From positions 21,402 to 85,401 of the forward strand of contig JAVWVS010000007.1 in assembly GCA_036666555.1 (NCBI GenBank): DNA of 64,000 nucleotides, read 5' to 3'. Positions 42,469 through 51,169 of the stretch are shown here, piece after piece. A program made the position numbers and the translations under genes. The notes under the pieces are model-generated. The model saw only the letters and a list, made by a program, of their open reading frames with translations. It ran no database searches and was not told where the DNA came from. The stretch is from UMGS1251 sp036666555 (GTDB lineage Bacteria > Bacillota > Clostridia > Lachnospirales > Lachnospiraceae). The stretch's first letter is position 1; every line of letters begins with the position of its first letter.

Positions 42469-43440
42469 ATGTTAATTTTAAATAAAGCAGATATTGAAAA
42501 AACAGTGGATTTAAACCGCATGATGGATACCATCGAAGAGACTTACCGAATATTCGGGAAAGGTGATTATTATATGCCACCTCGTCCGGTAGTGGAGCAT
42601 GAAAACAAGACACTTCTGTATATGCCTTGTTATACAAAAGACAGTATGGGAACGAAGATTCTAACTATTTTTCCGGAAAATTCCAATCTGGGGCTTCCTT
42701 CTATTGATGGAGTGGTCTTACTAAATGATTATGAGACCGGGAAGCCTGAGGCTATGTTAGATGGGCAGATGGTAACTGCATTTCGTACCGGAGCGGTAGG
42801 AGGTGTGGCGGTCAGACATTTATCACGTAAGGATTGTCATACGGTAGGGATTGTTGGCGCAGGGGTACAAGGCTTTTATCAGGCACTATATGCCTGTGTA
42901 GCAAGAGATATCCACACGGTTTATGTATATAATCATGGTAGCAGAGATATTACTGCATATGGGAAGCGGCTGGAAGAGACCATTGGAAATAGTGTAAAAG
43001 TTGTTCTATGCAAGACCATAGAAGAGCTTGTAAAAGCAAGTGATATTATTTGTACCACCACGCCGTCTGCCACTCCGGTTCTTCCGGAAGAGGAAAAACT
43101 GCTGGAAGGGAAATGTATCGTGGCAATTGGTTCTTATACACCGGACATGAAAGAAATACCCGATGTTATCTGGAACCTAGTAGATGATGTTTACATAGAG
43201 TTGCCATATGCATGTGAGGAGAGTGGTGATTTGAGTCAACCACTTGCAAAAGGACTTTTTACTATGGATCGCGTCAAGTATATGCATGATTACCTTGCAA
43301 ATGAAGCGTTGGAAGAAGTGGTGACGAAGAAAACAACTTATTTCAAATCGGTAGGTATGGGGCTTTTTGATATCTGTGTAGCAAAAAAAATAATGGAAGA
43401 TGCCAAAGAAAAAGGGTATGGACAAGAAATCTGTTTCTAA
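42469..43440 (+). CDS. Ornithine cyclodeaminase/mu-crystallin family protein
   Basis: NAD(P)-dependent enzyme of about 323 residues. The N-terminal substrate domain has PPRPVVEHENKTLLYMPCY near residues 43-61, and GTKILTIFPENS follows near 69. The Rossmann motif is GIVGAGVQGFYQALY near 128. ITTPSATPV-like and IGSYTPDMKEIP segments match the family. Members include ornithine cyclodeaminase, alanine dehydrogenase and ketimine reductases. The start at ATG 42469 is preferred over an in-frame TTG six bases upstream. The next gene is a RidA imine hydrolase, which suggests linked enamine/imine chemistry. Confidence 0.85.
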   Translation: MLILNKADIEKTVDLNRMMDTIEETYRIFGKGDYYMPPRPVVEHENKTLLYMPCYTKDSMGTKILTIFPENSNLGLPSIDGVVLLNDYETGKPEAMLDGQMVTAFRTGAVGGVAVRHLSRKDCHTVGIVGAGVQGFYQALYACVARDIHTVYVYNHGSRDITAYGKRLEETIGNSVKVVLCKTIEELVKASDIICTTTPSATPVLPEEEKLLEGKCIVAIGSYTPDMKEIPDVIWNLVDDVYIELPYACEESGDLSQPLAKGLFTMDRVKYMHDYLANEALEEVVTKKTTYFKSVGMGLFDICVAKKIMEDAKEKGYGQEICF

Positions 43441-43510
43441 TTTACATTTTGGAAAAAGGTAATAAGATATAGCAATATGTCTTAAATATATAACAAAAAG
43501 GAGAACAATT

Positions 43511-43888
43511 ATGAAAGTAGTAGCAACCACAAAAGCACCAAAAGCATTAGGACCTTATTCGCAAGGGTACATCCACGCAGGAATCTTTTATTCAGCAGGA
43601 CAGATTCCGATTAATCCTGCAACGGACAGTGTAGAAGCCACCACGATTGCCGCACAGACGGAGCAGGTATGTAAAAATATTGCAGAAGTTTTAAAAGAAG
43701 CAGGCACTTCTTTTGATCAAGTGATAAAAACAACTTGTTTTCTGGCTGACATGGGTGATTTTGCAGCATTTAACGAAGTATATGCAAAATATTTTACATC
43801 AAAACCGGCAAGAAGCTGTGTGGCAGTGAAAGCATTACCTAAAAATGTACTGTGTGAAGTAGAACTGATTGCAGCAGTAGAAGCATAA
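43511..43888 (+). CDS. ridA: RidA family reactive imine/enamine deaminase
   Basis: Small trimeric protein of 125 residues of the YjgF/YER057c/UK114 family, which hydrolyses reactive enamines and imines such as 2-aminoacrylate. The signature APKALGPYSQGY is near the N-terminus. The conserved arginine lies in KPARSCVAVKALP near residue 105, followed by the usual EVELIA end. It lies 70 bases after the ornithine-cyclodeaminase-family gene and has a strong ribosome site (AAGGAG). Confidence 0.93.
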   Translation: MKVVATTKAPKALGPYSQGYIHAGIFYSAGQIPINPATDSVEATTIAAQTEQVCKNIAEVLKEAGTSFDQVIKTTCFLADMGDFAAFNEVYAKYFTSKPARSCVAVKALPKNVLCEVELIAAVEA

Positions 43889-43915
43889 AAATATAGAAAT
43901 TTGGGGGATAAAAAA

Positions 43916-44758
43916 ATGGCAGAGGAAAATCAAAACGGTTGTTCGCCGGAAGCTTGTTCTGGTTGTGAACATGCAAGCACATGTGACAGCAAACAAGAAG
44001 ATTTCAGTGCTCACTTAAATGAGTTTTCACAGATTAAAAAAGTAATTGGAGTGATTAGTGGAAAAGGTGGCGTAGGAAAATCACTGGTGACAGCCTCTCT
44101 TGCAAGACAATTGCGGGAAAAAGGATATACCGTAGGAATCTTAGATGCAGACATCACAGGTCCATCCATTCCTAAGATGTATGGAATTCATGAACGTGCA
44201 GATGGAACAGAAGAAGGAATTTATCCTTGTATTGCAAAGGATGAGACAAGAATTATGTCTATCAATCTGTTACTAGACAGCGAAGACGCGCCGGTGATTT
44301 GGCGTGGACCGGTGATTGCCGGAGTTGTTACGCAGTTTTGGACAGATGTGATGTGGGGCGATTTGGATGTCCTGCTGGTAGACATGCCTCCCGGTACCGG
44401 AGATGTTCCGCTTACTGTATTTCAGTCACTTCCGGTAGATGGTGTGGTTATCGTCACATCACCACAGTCTTTGGTAAGTATGATTGTAAAGAAAGCTTAT
44501 CACATGGCAGAGCAGATGAATATACCAGTGCTTGGCATTGTGGAAAATTATAGTTATGTCAACTGTCCGGATTGTGGAAAAAAGATTTCTGTATTCGGCG
44601 AAAGCAGGGTGGATGAAGTAGCTACAGAACTGGGAATTGAAATGTTAGGAAAGGTTCCGATAGATAAGGAACTTGCCGAAGCAGTAGAAAATGAAACATT
44701 TTATGAAATTCAGAATACTTATTTAAAGGATATCAGTGCCCTTTTGGAAAAAAAATAG
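43916..44758 (+). CDS. Mrp/NBP35-family iron-sulfur carrier ATPase
   Basis: P-loop ATPase of about 280 residues that binds and transfers iron-sulfur clusters. The N-terminal cysteine cluster reads CSPEACSGCEHASTC (about residues 8-22), as in NBP35-like forms. The deviant Walker A GVISGKGGVGKS is near 47. The family motif DADITGPS is near 76. A C-x2-C pair in VNCPDCGKK near 220 binds the bridging cluster. Start at ATG 43916 after GGGGGA. It ends in its own terminator. Confidence 0.92.
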   Translation: MAEENQNGCSPEACSGCEHASTCDSKQEDFSAHLNEFSQIKKVIGVISGKGGVGKSLVTASLARQLREKGYTVGILDADITGPSIPKMYGIHERADGTEEGIYPCIAKDETRIMSINLLLDSEDAPVIWRGPVIAGVVTQFWTDVMWGDLDVLLVDMPPGTGDVPLTVFQSLPVDGVVIVTSPQSLVSMIVKKAYHMAEQMNIPVLGIVENYSYVNCPDCGKKISVFGESRVDEVATELGIEMLGKVPIDKELAEAVENETFYEIQNTYLKDISALLEKK

Positions 44759-44774
44759 GGCAGTAATAACAATG

Positions 44775-44812
44775 AAAATCGTTTGTTCTTAATGGAACAA
44801 GCGATTTTTTTG
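44775..44812 (+). terminator. Intrinsic terminator after the Mrp gene
   Basis: Arms AAAATCGTTTGTTC and GAACAAGCGATTTT with one G-U pair, six-base loop, then a T-run. Confidence 0.85.
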
Positions 44813-44898
44813 TGTAAGATATTGGGGGTTGAAAATGTGTAGAGGTTATGCTATGATACAAAAAAGAACACTTGTTCGAAAAACGAGAAGGTGATAGG

Positions 44899-46224
44899 AT
44901 GAAGATTCAGGAACAGAAATCTTTATATGAGAAATTGAATATTCTTTCCGATGGGGCAAAATACGATGTTGCTTGTACTTCCAGTGGAACTACCAGAAAA
45001 AATGATGGTACGGGAATTGGGAATTGCAGTACCAGTGGAATTTGCCACAGCTTTTCAGCAGATGGAAGGTGTATTTCTCTTTTGAAGATTTTATTTACCA
45101 ATGAGTGTATCTATGATTGCAAGTATTGTGTTAATCGTTCCTCGAATGATATCATAAGAACTTCCTTTACACCGGAGGAGGTGTGCTCTCTGACGATGGA
45201 GTTTTATAGGAGGAATTACATTGAAGGGCTATTTTTGAGTTCTGGAATCTTGGAAAGTCCCAACTACACAATGGAGTTAATTTGTGCCACTTTGGAAAAA
45301 TTACGAACAGAATGTCACTTTCAAGGATATATCCACGTAAAAGCGATTCCGGGAGCCAGCCCAGAGCTTATTCAAAGAGCTGGATTTCTGGCAGACCGTA
45401 TGAGTGTGAATTTGGAATTGCCCACAGCAGAAGGCCTTCGTATGTTAGCACCTCACAAATCCAGAAAGAATATTCTGGCACCCATGCGGTTGGTGCAGAA
45501 TCAAATATCACAGAATAAGCAAGAACTAGTGGCCTATCAGCATATCAAGCAATTTGTTCCGGCGGGACAGAGTACTCAGATGATTATCGGAGCCACACCG
45601 GAGACGGATTATCAGATTTTGAATGTTGCGGAATCCCTCTATCAAAAGTTTGCTCTTAAGAGAGTTTTTTACTCTGCCTTTGTACCAGTGAACGAAGATG
45701 CTTCACTTCCGGCATTACCGGGAGGCCCACCATTGTTACGAGAACACCGGCTCTATCAAGCAGACTGGTTATTACGATATTATGGATTTGAGGCCAAAGA
45801 ATTGCTCTCGGAGGCACAACCCAATTTCAATGTGTTATTAGATCCAAAGTGCAATTGGGCATTGCAGCATTTGGAGGCATTTCCCATTGAAGTGAATCAG
45901 GCTGATTATTATACGTTGCTCCGTGTTCCAGGCATTGGAACGAAAGCAGCTGGTCGCATTACGAAAGCAAGGAGACTTGGGATACTGGATTTTCCGGATT
46001 TAAAAAAAATGGGCGTGGTGTTAAAGCGGGCACTTTATTTTATCACATGCCAAGGACGAATGATGTATCGCACTAGAATAGAGGAAGATTATATTCTGCG
46101 AAATTTACTGAATGTGAAGGAAAAAGTACCGGATACAAGTGGAGTAAAATATCATCAATTGTCATTGTTTGATGATGTTCGGTTTGGGTCGGAAGCAGAA
46201 ACGAAGAAAATATTATTGGGGTAG
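44899..46224 (+). CDS. Putative DNA modification/repair radical SAM protein (TIGR03916 type)
   Basis: About 441 residues. The radical SAM cluster motif is CIYDCKYC near residue 75 (C-x3-C-x2-C), followed by SSGILESPNYT. A C-terminal helix-hairpin-helix region (LLRVPGIGTKAAGRITKARR near 345) suggests nucleic-acid binding. The protein matches the family found paired with a DUF4130/TIGR03915 protein in many Firmicutes; the reaction is not known. The ATG at 44899 follows GAAGGTGAT. It ends 6 bases before its DUF4130 partner. Confidence 0.88.
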   Translation: MKIQEQKSLYEKLNILSDGAKYDVACTSSGTTRKNDGTGIGNCSTSGICHSFSADGRCISLLKILFTNECIYDCKYCVNRSSNDIIRTSFTPEEVCSLTMEFYRRNYIEGLFLSSGILESPNYTMELICATLEKLRTECHFQGYIHVKAIPGASPELIQRAGFLADRMSVNLELPTAEGLRMLAPHKSRKNILAPMRLVQNQISQNKQELVAYQHIKQFVPAGQSTQMIIGATPETDYQILNVAESLYQKFALKRVFYSAFVPVNEDASLPALPGGPPLLREHRLYQADWLLRYYGFEAKELLSEAQPNFNVLLDPKCNWALQHLEAFPIEVNQADYYTLLRVPGIGTKAAGRITKARRLGILDFPDLKKMGVVLKRALYFITCQGRMMYRTRIEEDYILRNLLNVKEKVPDTSGVKYHQLSLFDDVRFGSEAETKKILLG

Positions 46225-46230
46225 AGAAAG

Positions 46231-46992
46231 ATGAAGAAAATATATCGATGTACAGATACTGTGACGGGAATTTTTTCGGCAATTTATGATGTGTGGAAGG
46301 CAGAACGCAGCACAGCTACAGCAGGAATTGCATTTAAAGGAACTATGGAACAGCAATTGTTTTGCGAATATCAAGAAGTGGAGGAAACAGAACATAAGGC
46401 GATTGCAGTGGAGAACCTTATTCAAAAGCATCTAGGATATGAAGCCTATTGGGATATTTATCATGCGGTATTGGCAGCGGATGATCAGAAAGGAAATGCG
46501 ATTCTAGGAACGATGTTAGAAGCGAGGAAAATTGCAGACAGTCATAAGATTATGAATCATTTAAGTCATCCTATGGTGGAAAAGGTATTTGAACTGAGTA
46601 GAAGCGTTGGAAATGAAGCACATTTATTTACCGGATTTGTTAGATTTAAAGAGCTGAATAATCAAATACTATTTGCGGAGATTTCTCCGAAAAGTCAAGT
46701 GTTGACTTGTATTGCAGCGCATTTTTCCAATCGTTTGCCCCTTGAAAACTGGATGATTTACGATAAAACCCATGAAATGTTTTTAGTCCATGAAGCAAAA
46801 AAACAGTGGATACTGGTATGGGATGATAATTTTCAAATGGAGAACATCCCACGGTATTCTAGTGAGGAAAAACAATTCGAGCAATTGTGGAAAGGATTTT
46901 GCAGTAGCATTTCCATCGAAGAAAGGAAGAATCTGAAAGGACAAAAACAACATTTGCCATTGCATTATCAACGGGATATGGTAGAATTTTAA
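46231..46992 (+). CDS. DUF4130/TIGR03915 DNA-metabolism protein
   Basis: A 253-residue protein that begins with YRCTDTVTGIFSAIYDVW, the usual N-terminus of the family. It contains VFELSRSVGNEAHLFTGFVR near 113-131 and FAEISPKSQVL with HFSNRLPLENWMIYDKTH near 150-175. In some bacteria the same domain is fused to a uracil-DNA glycosylase-like domain (TIGR03914), which supports a role in DNA repair. Co-transcribed with the radical SAM gene upstream and followed 26 bases later by the nuclease-helicase gene. The activity itself is undefined. Confidence 0.88.
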   Translation: MKKIYRCTDTVTGIFSAIYDVWKAERSTATAGIAFKGTMEQQLFCEYQEVEETEHKAIAVENLIQKHLGYEAYWDIYHAVLAADDQKGNAILGTMLEARKIADSHKIMNHLSHPMVEKVFELSRSVGNEAHLFTGFVRFKELNNQILFAEISPKSQVLTCIAAHFSNRLPLENWMIYDKTHEMFLVHEAKKQWILVWDDNFQMENIPRYSSEEKQFEQLWKGFCSSISIEERKNLKGQKQHLPLHYQRDMVEF

Positions 46993-47018
46993 CAGATACA
47001 CATGAAGGAGAACCATCC

Positions 47019-49380
47019 ATGGAACAGGATTGTAAAATGCTCATAAAGATTTCTGTGCGTAATCTGGTAGAATTTATATTACGGGAAGGCGATATTGATA
47101 GTCGAACAGGCAGTGGGTCGGATAAAGAGGCCATGCAGCTTGGCAGTAAAATGCATCGTAAGATTCAGAGACGCATGGGTTCGGAGTATCAGGCAGAGGT
47201 TTCTTTGAAAATGAAAATTTCCTATGAAGAATTTGATTTGCAGGTAGAAGGCCGTGCAGATGGGGTTCTGGAAGAAACAACGGGCATATTTATCGATGAA
47301 ATTAAGGGGACTTTAGGGGAACTGGAGCGTATCAAAAGTCCGATTGGCATTCATCTGGCACAAGCAAAATGCTATGCTTACATTTATGCAAAGCAAAGAG
47401 AACTTTCTACCATTGGTGTCCAGATGACCTATTGCCAGATGGAAACGGAAGCACTGAAACAATTCCGGGAGGAGTATTCTCTGGGAGAACTGGAACAATG
47501 GTTTCAAAAAGTAGTGGATAGATATGAAAAATGGGCACGATTTCAAGTGAAATGGCGAGAAACAAGGAATCAGTCTATCCAGGGAGTGGAATTTCCATTT
47601 GCGTATCGAGAAGGACAAAAAGAACTGGTAACAGCGGTATATCGCACGGTGCTGCGAAAGAAGAAATTATTTATTCAGGCACCTACCGGAGTAGGAAAAA
47701 CTATGGCAACCGTATTTCCCGCTGTGAAAGCAATGGGAGAAGAGCTGGGAGAAAAGATATTTTATCTGACAGCCAAAACGGTTACACGGACGGTAGCAGA
47801 ACAAGCATTTCAGACACTGAAAGAGCAAGGACTACGGTGCAAGGTGATTACATTGACAGCGAAAGAAAAGATATGCTTTTGTGAAGAGGTAAAGTGTAAT
47901 CCCATAGACTGCCCTTATGCCCGAGGACATTACGATAGAGTCAATGATGCAGTGTATGAAATGATTACAACCACAGACAATATGAGTCGGGAGTCATTAG
48001 AAGCGCAGGCAGAAAAATATCAGGTGTGTCCATTTGAAATGGCACTGGATGTGTCGAAGTGGATTGACGTAATTATTTGTGATTATAACTATGTATTTGA
48101 TCCGAATGCGCACTTGAGGCGATTCTTTTCCGAAGGGGTGTCTGGGAATTACTTATTTTTAATCGATGAGGCACATAACTTAGTGGAGCGTGGAAGAGAA
48201 ATGTACAGTGCGGTACTTTACAAAGAAGATATGCTACAGGTAAAGAAAGAAGTAAAAGAGGACGACCCCAAACTGGCAAGACGGTTAGAGGAATGTAATA
48301 AGTTGTTTTTGGAGTTGAAACGAGAATGTGAAACTTATGTGATTCATAATAGTGTGGCGCATATAGTATTGAAACTTATGAACGTATTGACGGAAATGGA
48401 ACGTTATCTAGAAGAAAGTAAAAATGAAAAAGGAAAAGAACAAGTGCTGACACTGTTTTTTGCTATTCGAAATTTTTTGAGTATTCATGATCAACTGGAT
48501 GAGAATTATGTGATTTATACAGAACTGGAAGAAGATGGGCGATTTAAGCTAAAGTTATTCTGTATCAATCCGGCAGTGCATTTACAGGAATATTTAGATT
48601 GTGGAAACAGTACCGTATTCTTTTCCGCAACACTACTTCCGATTCAATACTATCGCATGTTTAAGCACAGCCTCGGATGATTATGCTATTTATGCGGAAA
48701 CAGCATTTAACAAGGATAATCGATTATTGCTAATTGGAAATGATGTGAGTACGAAATACACTTTGCGTGGACCGAAAATGTACGATAGATTTGCAGAGTA
48801 TATATGGAATACGGTGGAAACAAAAAAAGGGAATTATCTGGTATTTTTCCCTTCCTATCGATTTCTGGAAGAGGTGTATCAGGCATTTTCCTGCTATTTA
48901 GAAAAAAAGGCGATTACTTGTCTGATCCAACAGCCCAATATGAATGAAGGAGAACGAGAAGAATTTCTGCAGGCATTTGAGGAAGAACGGGAAGAAATCC
49001 TGATAGGGTTTGGTGTTTTGGGTGGTATTTTTTCAGAAGGAATAGATTTAGCGGAAGATAAGCTGATTGGGGCAATTATAATTGGTACCGGATTACCCCA
49101 AGTGTGCAATGAACGGGAGATTTTGAAGCAATACTTTGACAAAAAGAACATGAGAGGATTTCATTATGCTTATTTATACCCGGGTATGAATAAAGTGCTT
49201 CAGGCGGCCGGCAGAGTGATTAGAACCGAAGAGGACCGGGGAGTGATTCTATTATTGGACCAACGGTTTCAAGGGACGCAGTATCAAGAGGCATTTCCAA
49301 GAGAGTGGGCAGGCATTAGCACTTGCAATTTGCAAAATATTCGGGGGAAATTAGAACTGTTTTGGGAAACCACTTCTTAA
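47019..49380 (+). pseudogene. Frameshifted DinG/XPD-like helicase with N-terminal PD-(D/E)XK nuclease
   Basis: Large superfamily 2 helicase of about 786 residues if joined, read in two frames. The first 200 residues form a RecB/Cas4-like nuclease: EGRADGV, then FIDEIKGT, then the HLAQAKCYAYIY motif. The helicase follows with Walker A APTGVGKTMAT near residue 223, a four-cysteine iron-sulfur patch CFCEEVKCNPIDC near 286 and DEAH in LIDEAHNLVERG near 382. The first frame stops at TGA 48678-48680, right after the conserved FFSATLLPIQYY. The remaining 235 residues (FFPSYRFLEEVY, GIFSEGIDLAED, QAAGRVIRTEEDRG) continue in the +1 frame. One base gained or two lost near 48665-48680 would explain it. 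It could be a sequencing error or a real mutation. Confidence 0.85.
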
Positions 49381-50258
49381 AGTTCTTCAAAATAATTCAT
49401 GAATTCCAAAGCATTTTTGGAAATAGGCACGTGTTCATTGTAGGCAATGACCAGCTCTCTTTCAGGCAGCGTCTCTTTTGTTTCCACGATAAATAATTGT
49501 TTTGACTTACGAGGGATACAATAGTCGGGAATAAAGGCAATTCCAAGACCGATACTAGCCAGATCGATTAACAAATCATTGCTGCTTAATTCTATCTCCG
49601 GTACTAGATCCAACTGATGCTGTTGAAAGAGACTATGCAAGAACTCGCTGGTGGTACTTTTTTTATCCAACATAAGAATGGGGTACTCTAATAATTCCAG
49701 GAAGGTAAGTTTTCGAAGTTTCAAAGAATCAAAAGTGTGGTTAGCAATAAACACATCGTGAAAGGTTTTGATTCGTTTGATGGAAGAGAGATTACTTAAA
49801 TAGGTGTTGGGATAATTAGTCACAATTAAATCCACTTGCCCATTTTCCAATAATTCTACACACTTAATGGAAGTTTGATTCATTACCTTGATATGGGCAT
49901 TTGGGAATTCTTTATGAAAACGTTCCAGGTAGGGAACTAAAAAATAGCGACAAATCGTATCACTGGCACCAATGCGTAGTTGTCCACCGGTAGAGGCAGC
50001 TTCTACAATCTGTGATTCGCCTCTTTTAATCAGATTCATGGCAGGCTCCACATGACGCAGTAGAATTTCGCCTTCCGGAGTGAGCTGCACTCGTTTGGTG
50101 CTACGGATGAATAACACTTGATCCAACTTCTTTTCCAGCGACTTAATTGATTGACTGACGGCTGATTGGGAGATGAAGAGAAGTTTTGACGCTTCAGAAA
50201 AGCTCAGAGAAGATGCAACATAGTAAAACACTTTATATAATTCATAATTAATATCCAT
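49377..50258 (-). CDS. LysR-family transcriptional regulator
   Basis: A 293-residue regulator. The N-terminal winged helix holds FSEASKLLFISQSAVSQSIK near residues 19-38 followed by LEKKLDQVLFIRS. The C-terminal effector-binding domain begins near 90 (LRIGASDTICRYFLVPYL). It is divergent from the TIGR01906 membrane protein with only 59 bases between, so that gene is a possible target. Its stop codon overlaps the end of the helicase gene by four bases. The effector is unknown. Confidence 0.93.
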   Translation of the reverse strand: MDINYELYKVFYYVASSLSFSEASKLLFISQSAVSQSIKSLEKKLDQVLFIRSTKRVQLTPEGEILLRHVEPAMNLIKRGESQIVEAASTGGQLRIGASDTICRYFLVPYLERFHKEFPNAHIKVMNQTSIKCVELLENGQVDLIVTNYPNTYLSNLSSIKRIKTFHDVFIANHTFDSLKLRKLTFLELLEYPILMLDKKSTTSEFLHSLFQQHQLDLVPEIELSSNDLLIDLASIGLGIAFIPDYCIPRKSKQLFIVETKETLPERELVIAYNEHVPISKNALEFMNYFEEL

Positions 50259-50317
50259 GATTAGTCCTCCTTATAAACACAAAAAGTATAGCATATCAAT
50301 GGGGAGGATGCAATCAA

Positions 50318-51061
50318 ATGAACAAAATCAGAAGAGGAGGAATGGTCTTGAAATTAATAAAAAAAATAGGAACATGGGTTGGAGGTGTTTTGTTTTCTAT
50401 TTGTTTTTTGGTAGTGTTACTGGTTACAAGCTTTGAAGTGGGAGCATATGGAAATTGGGGCTTTTATGAGAAGGAATATAAAAAATATAATGTGACAGAA
50501 GATTTGAAGATGGAGATGCCGGATGTTATGGATGTTACAAAGAATATGATGGCATTTTTAAGGGGAAATAGAGAAGATCTCATCGTACCAACGGTAGTAG
50601 ATGGACAGCAGCGAAATTTCTTTAATGCAGATGAAATTTCCCATATGGATGATGTCAAAGAGATGTTCGTGTGGGGACTTCGTCTGCGCATAGTGGCTGT
50701 TGTGCTGATGGTTCTTCTCATAGCGCTGTGGATTTGGAAAAGAGTTTCAGTAAAAAGAATACTTCCTCTTGCATTTCAGTACACGACGTTGGCACTGGGA
50801 ACCGTGACCGCAGTGATTGCAGGGTTGTTTATTAGTAATTTTGATAAATATTTTGTAATCTTTCATGAACTGTTTTTTTCTCAAGGAAATTGGACCTTTG
50901 ATCCAGCCGTTTCACTGATGATTAATATGCTTCCGGAAGGGTTTTTCTCAGATATTGCAGGACGAATTGTTTTGATATTTATGGTGCTGTTGCTTGCAAG
51001 TTTTATTGTAGCCACTGGGGCTCGCATGTTAAATGGAAAAGAAAAGCCAAAGAACAAATAA
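50318..51061 (+). CDS. TIGR01906 (DUF1461) integral membrane protein
   Basis: Membrane protein of about 240-247 residues with four hydrophobic segments (near 25-45, 125-145, 155-175 and 220-240). The family pattern FNADEISHMDDVKEMF lies near residue 107, after a first extracytoplasmic loop. The start is uncertain: ATG at 50318 has GGGGAGG ten bases upstream, while GGAGG at 50336 would better serve a TTG at 50348. The function of the family is not established. Divergent from a LysR regulator. Confidence 0.8.
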   Translation: MNKIRRGGMVLKLIKKIGTWVGGVLFSICFLVVLLVTSFEVGAYGNWGFYEKEYKKYNVTEDLKMEMPDVMDVTKNMMAFLRGNREDLIVPTVVDGQQRNFFNADEISHMDDVKEMFVWGLRLRIVAVVLMVLLIALWIWKRVSVKRILPLAFQYTTLALGTVTAVIAGLFISNFDKYFVIFHELFFSQGNWTFDPAVSLMINMLPEGFFSDIAGRIVLIFMVLLLASFIVATGARMLNGKEKPKNK

Positions 51062-51169
51062 ATATAAGAATTTCTTATAAGTAAGTTAAGATATATTAAT
51101 TGTACTAATGAAAAAAAGTATGATAGGATAACTTTATAACGAAGATGGTTTTATGCAAAGGAGATTAAG

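Noticed and set aside
48660..48685. Programmed +1 frameshift in the helicase
   Set aside because: No upstream internal Shine-Dalgarno and slippery CUU-UGA-like arrangement as in prfB; a plain indel explains it better.
48601..49380. Treating the second half of the helicase as a separate gene
   Set aside because: It begins in mid-domain without a ribosome site and continues the conserved helicase motifs of the first half.
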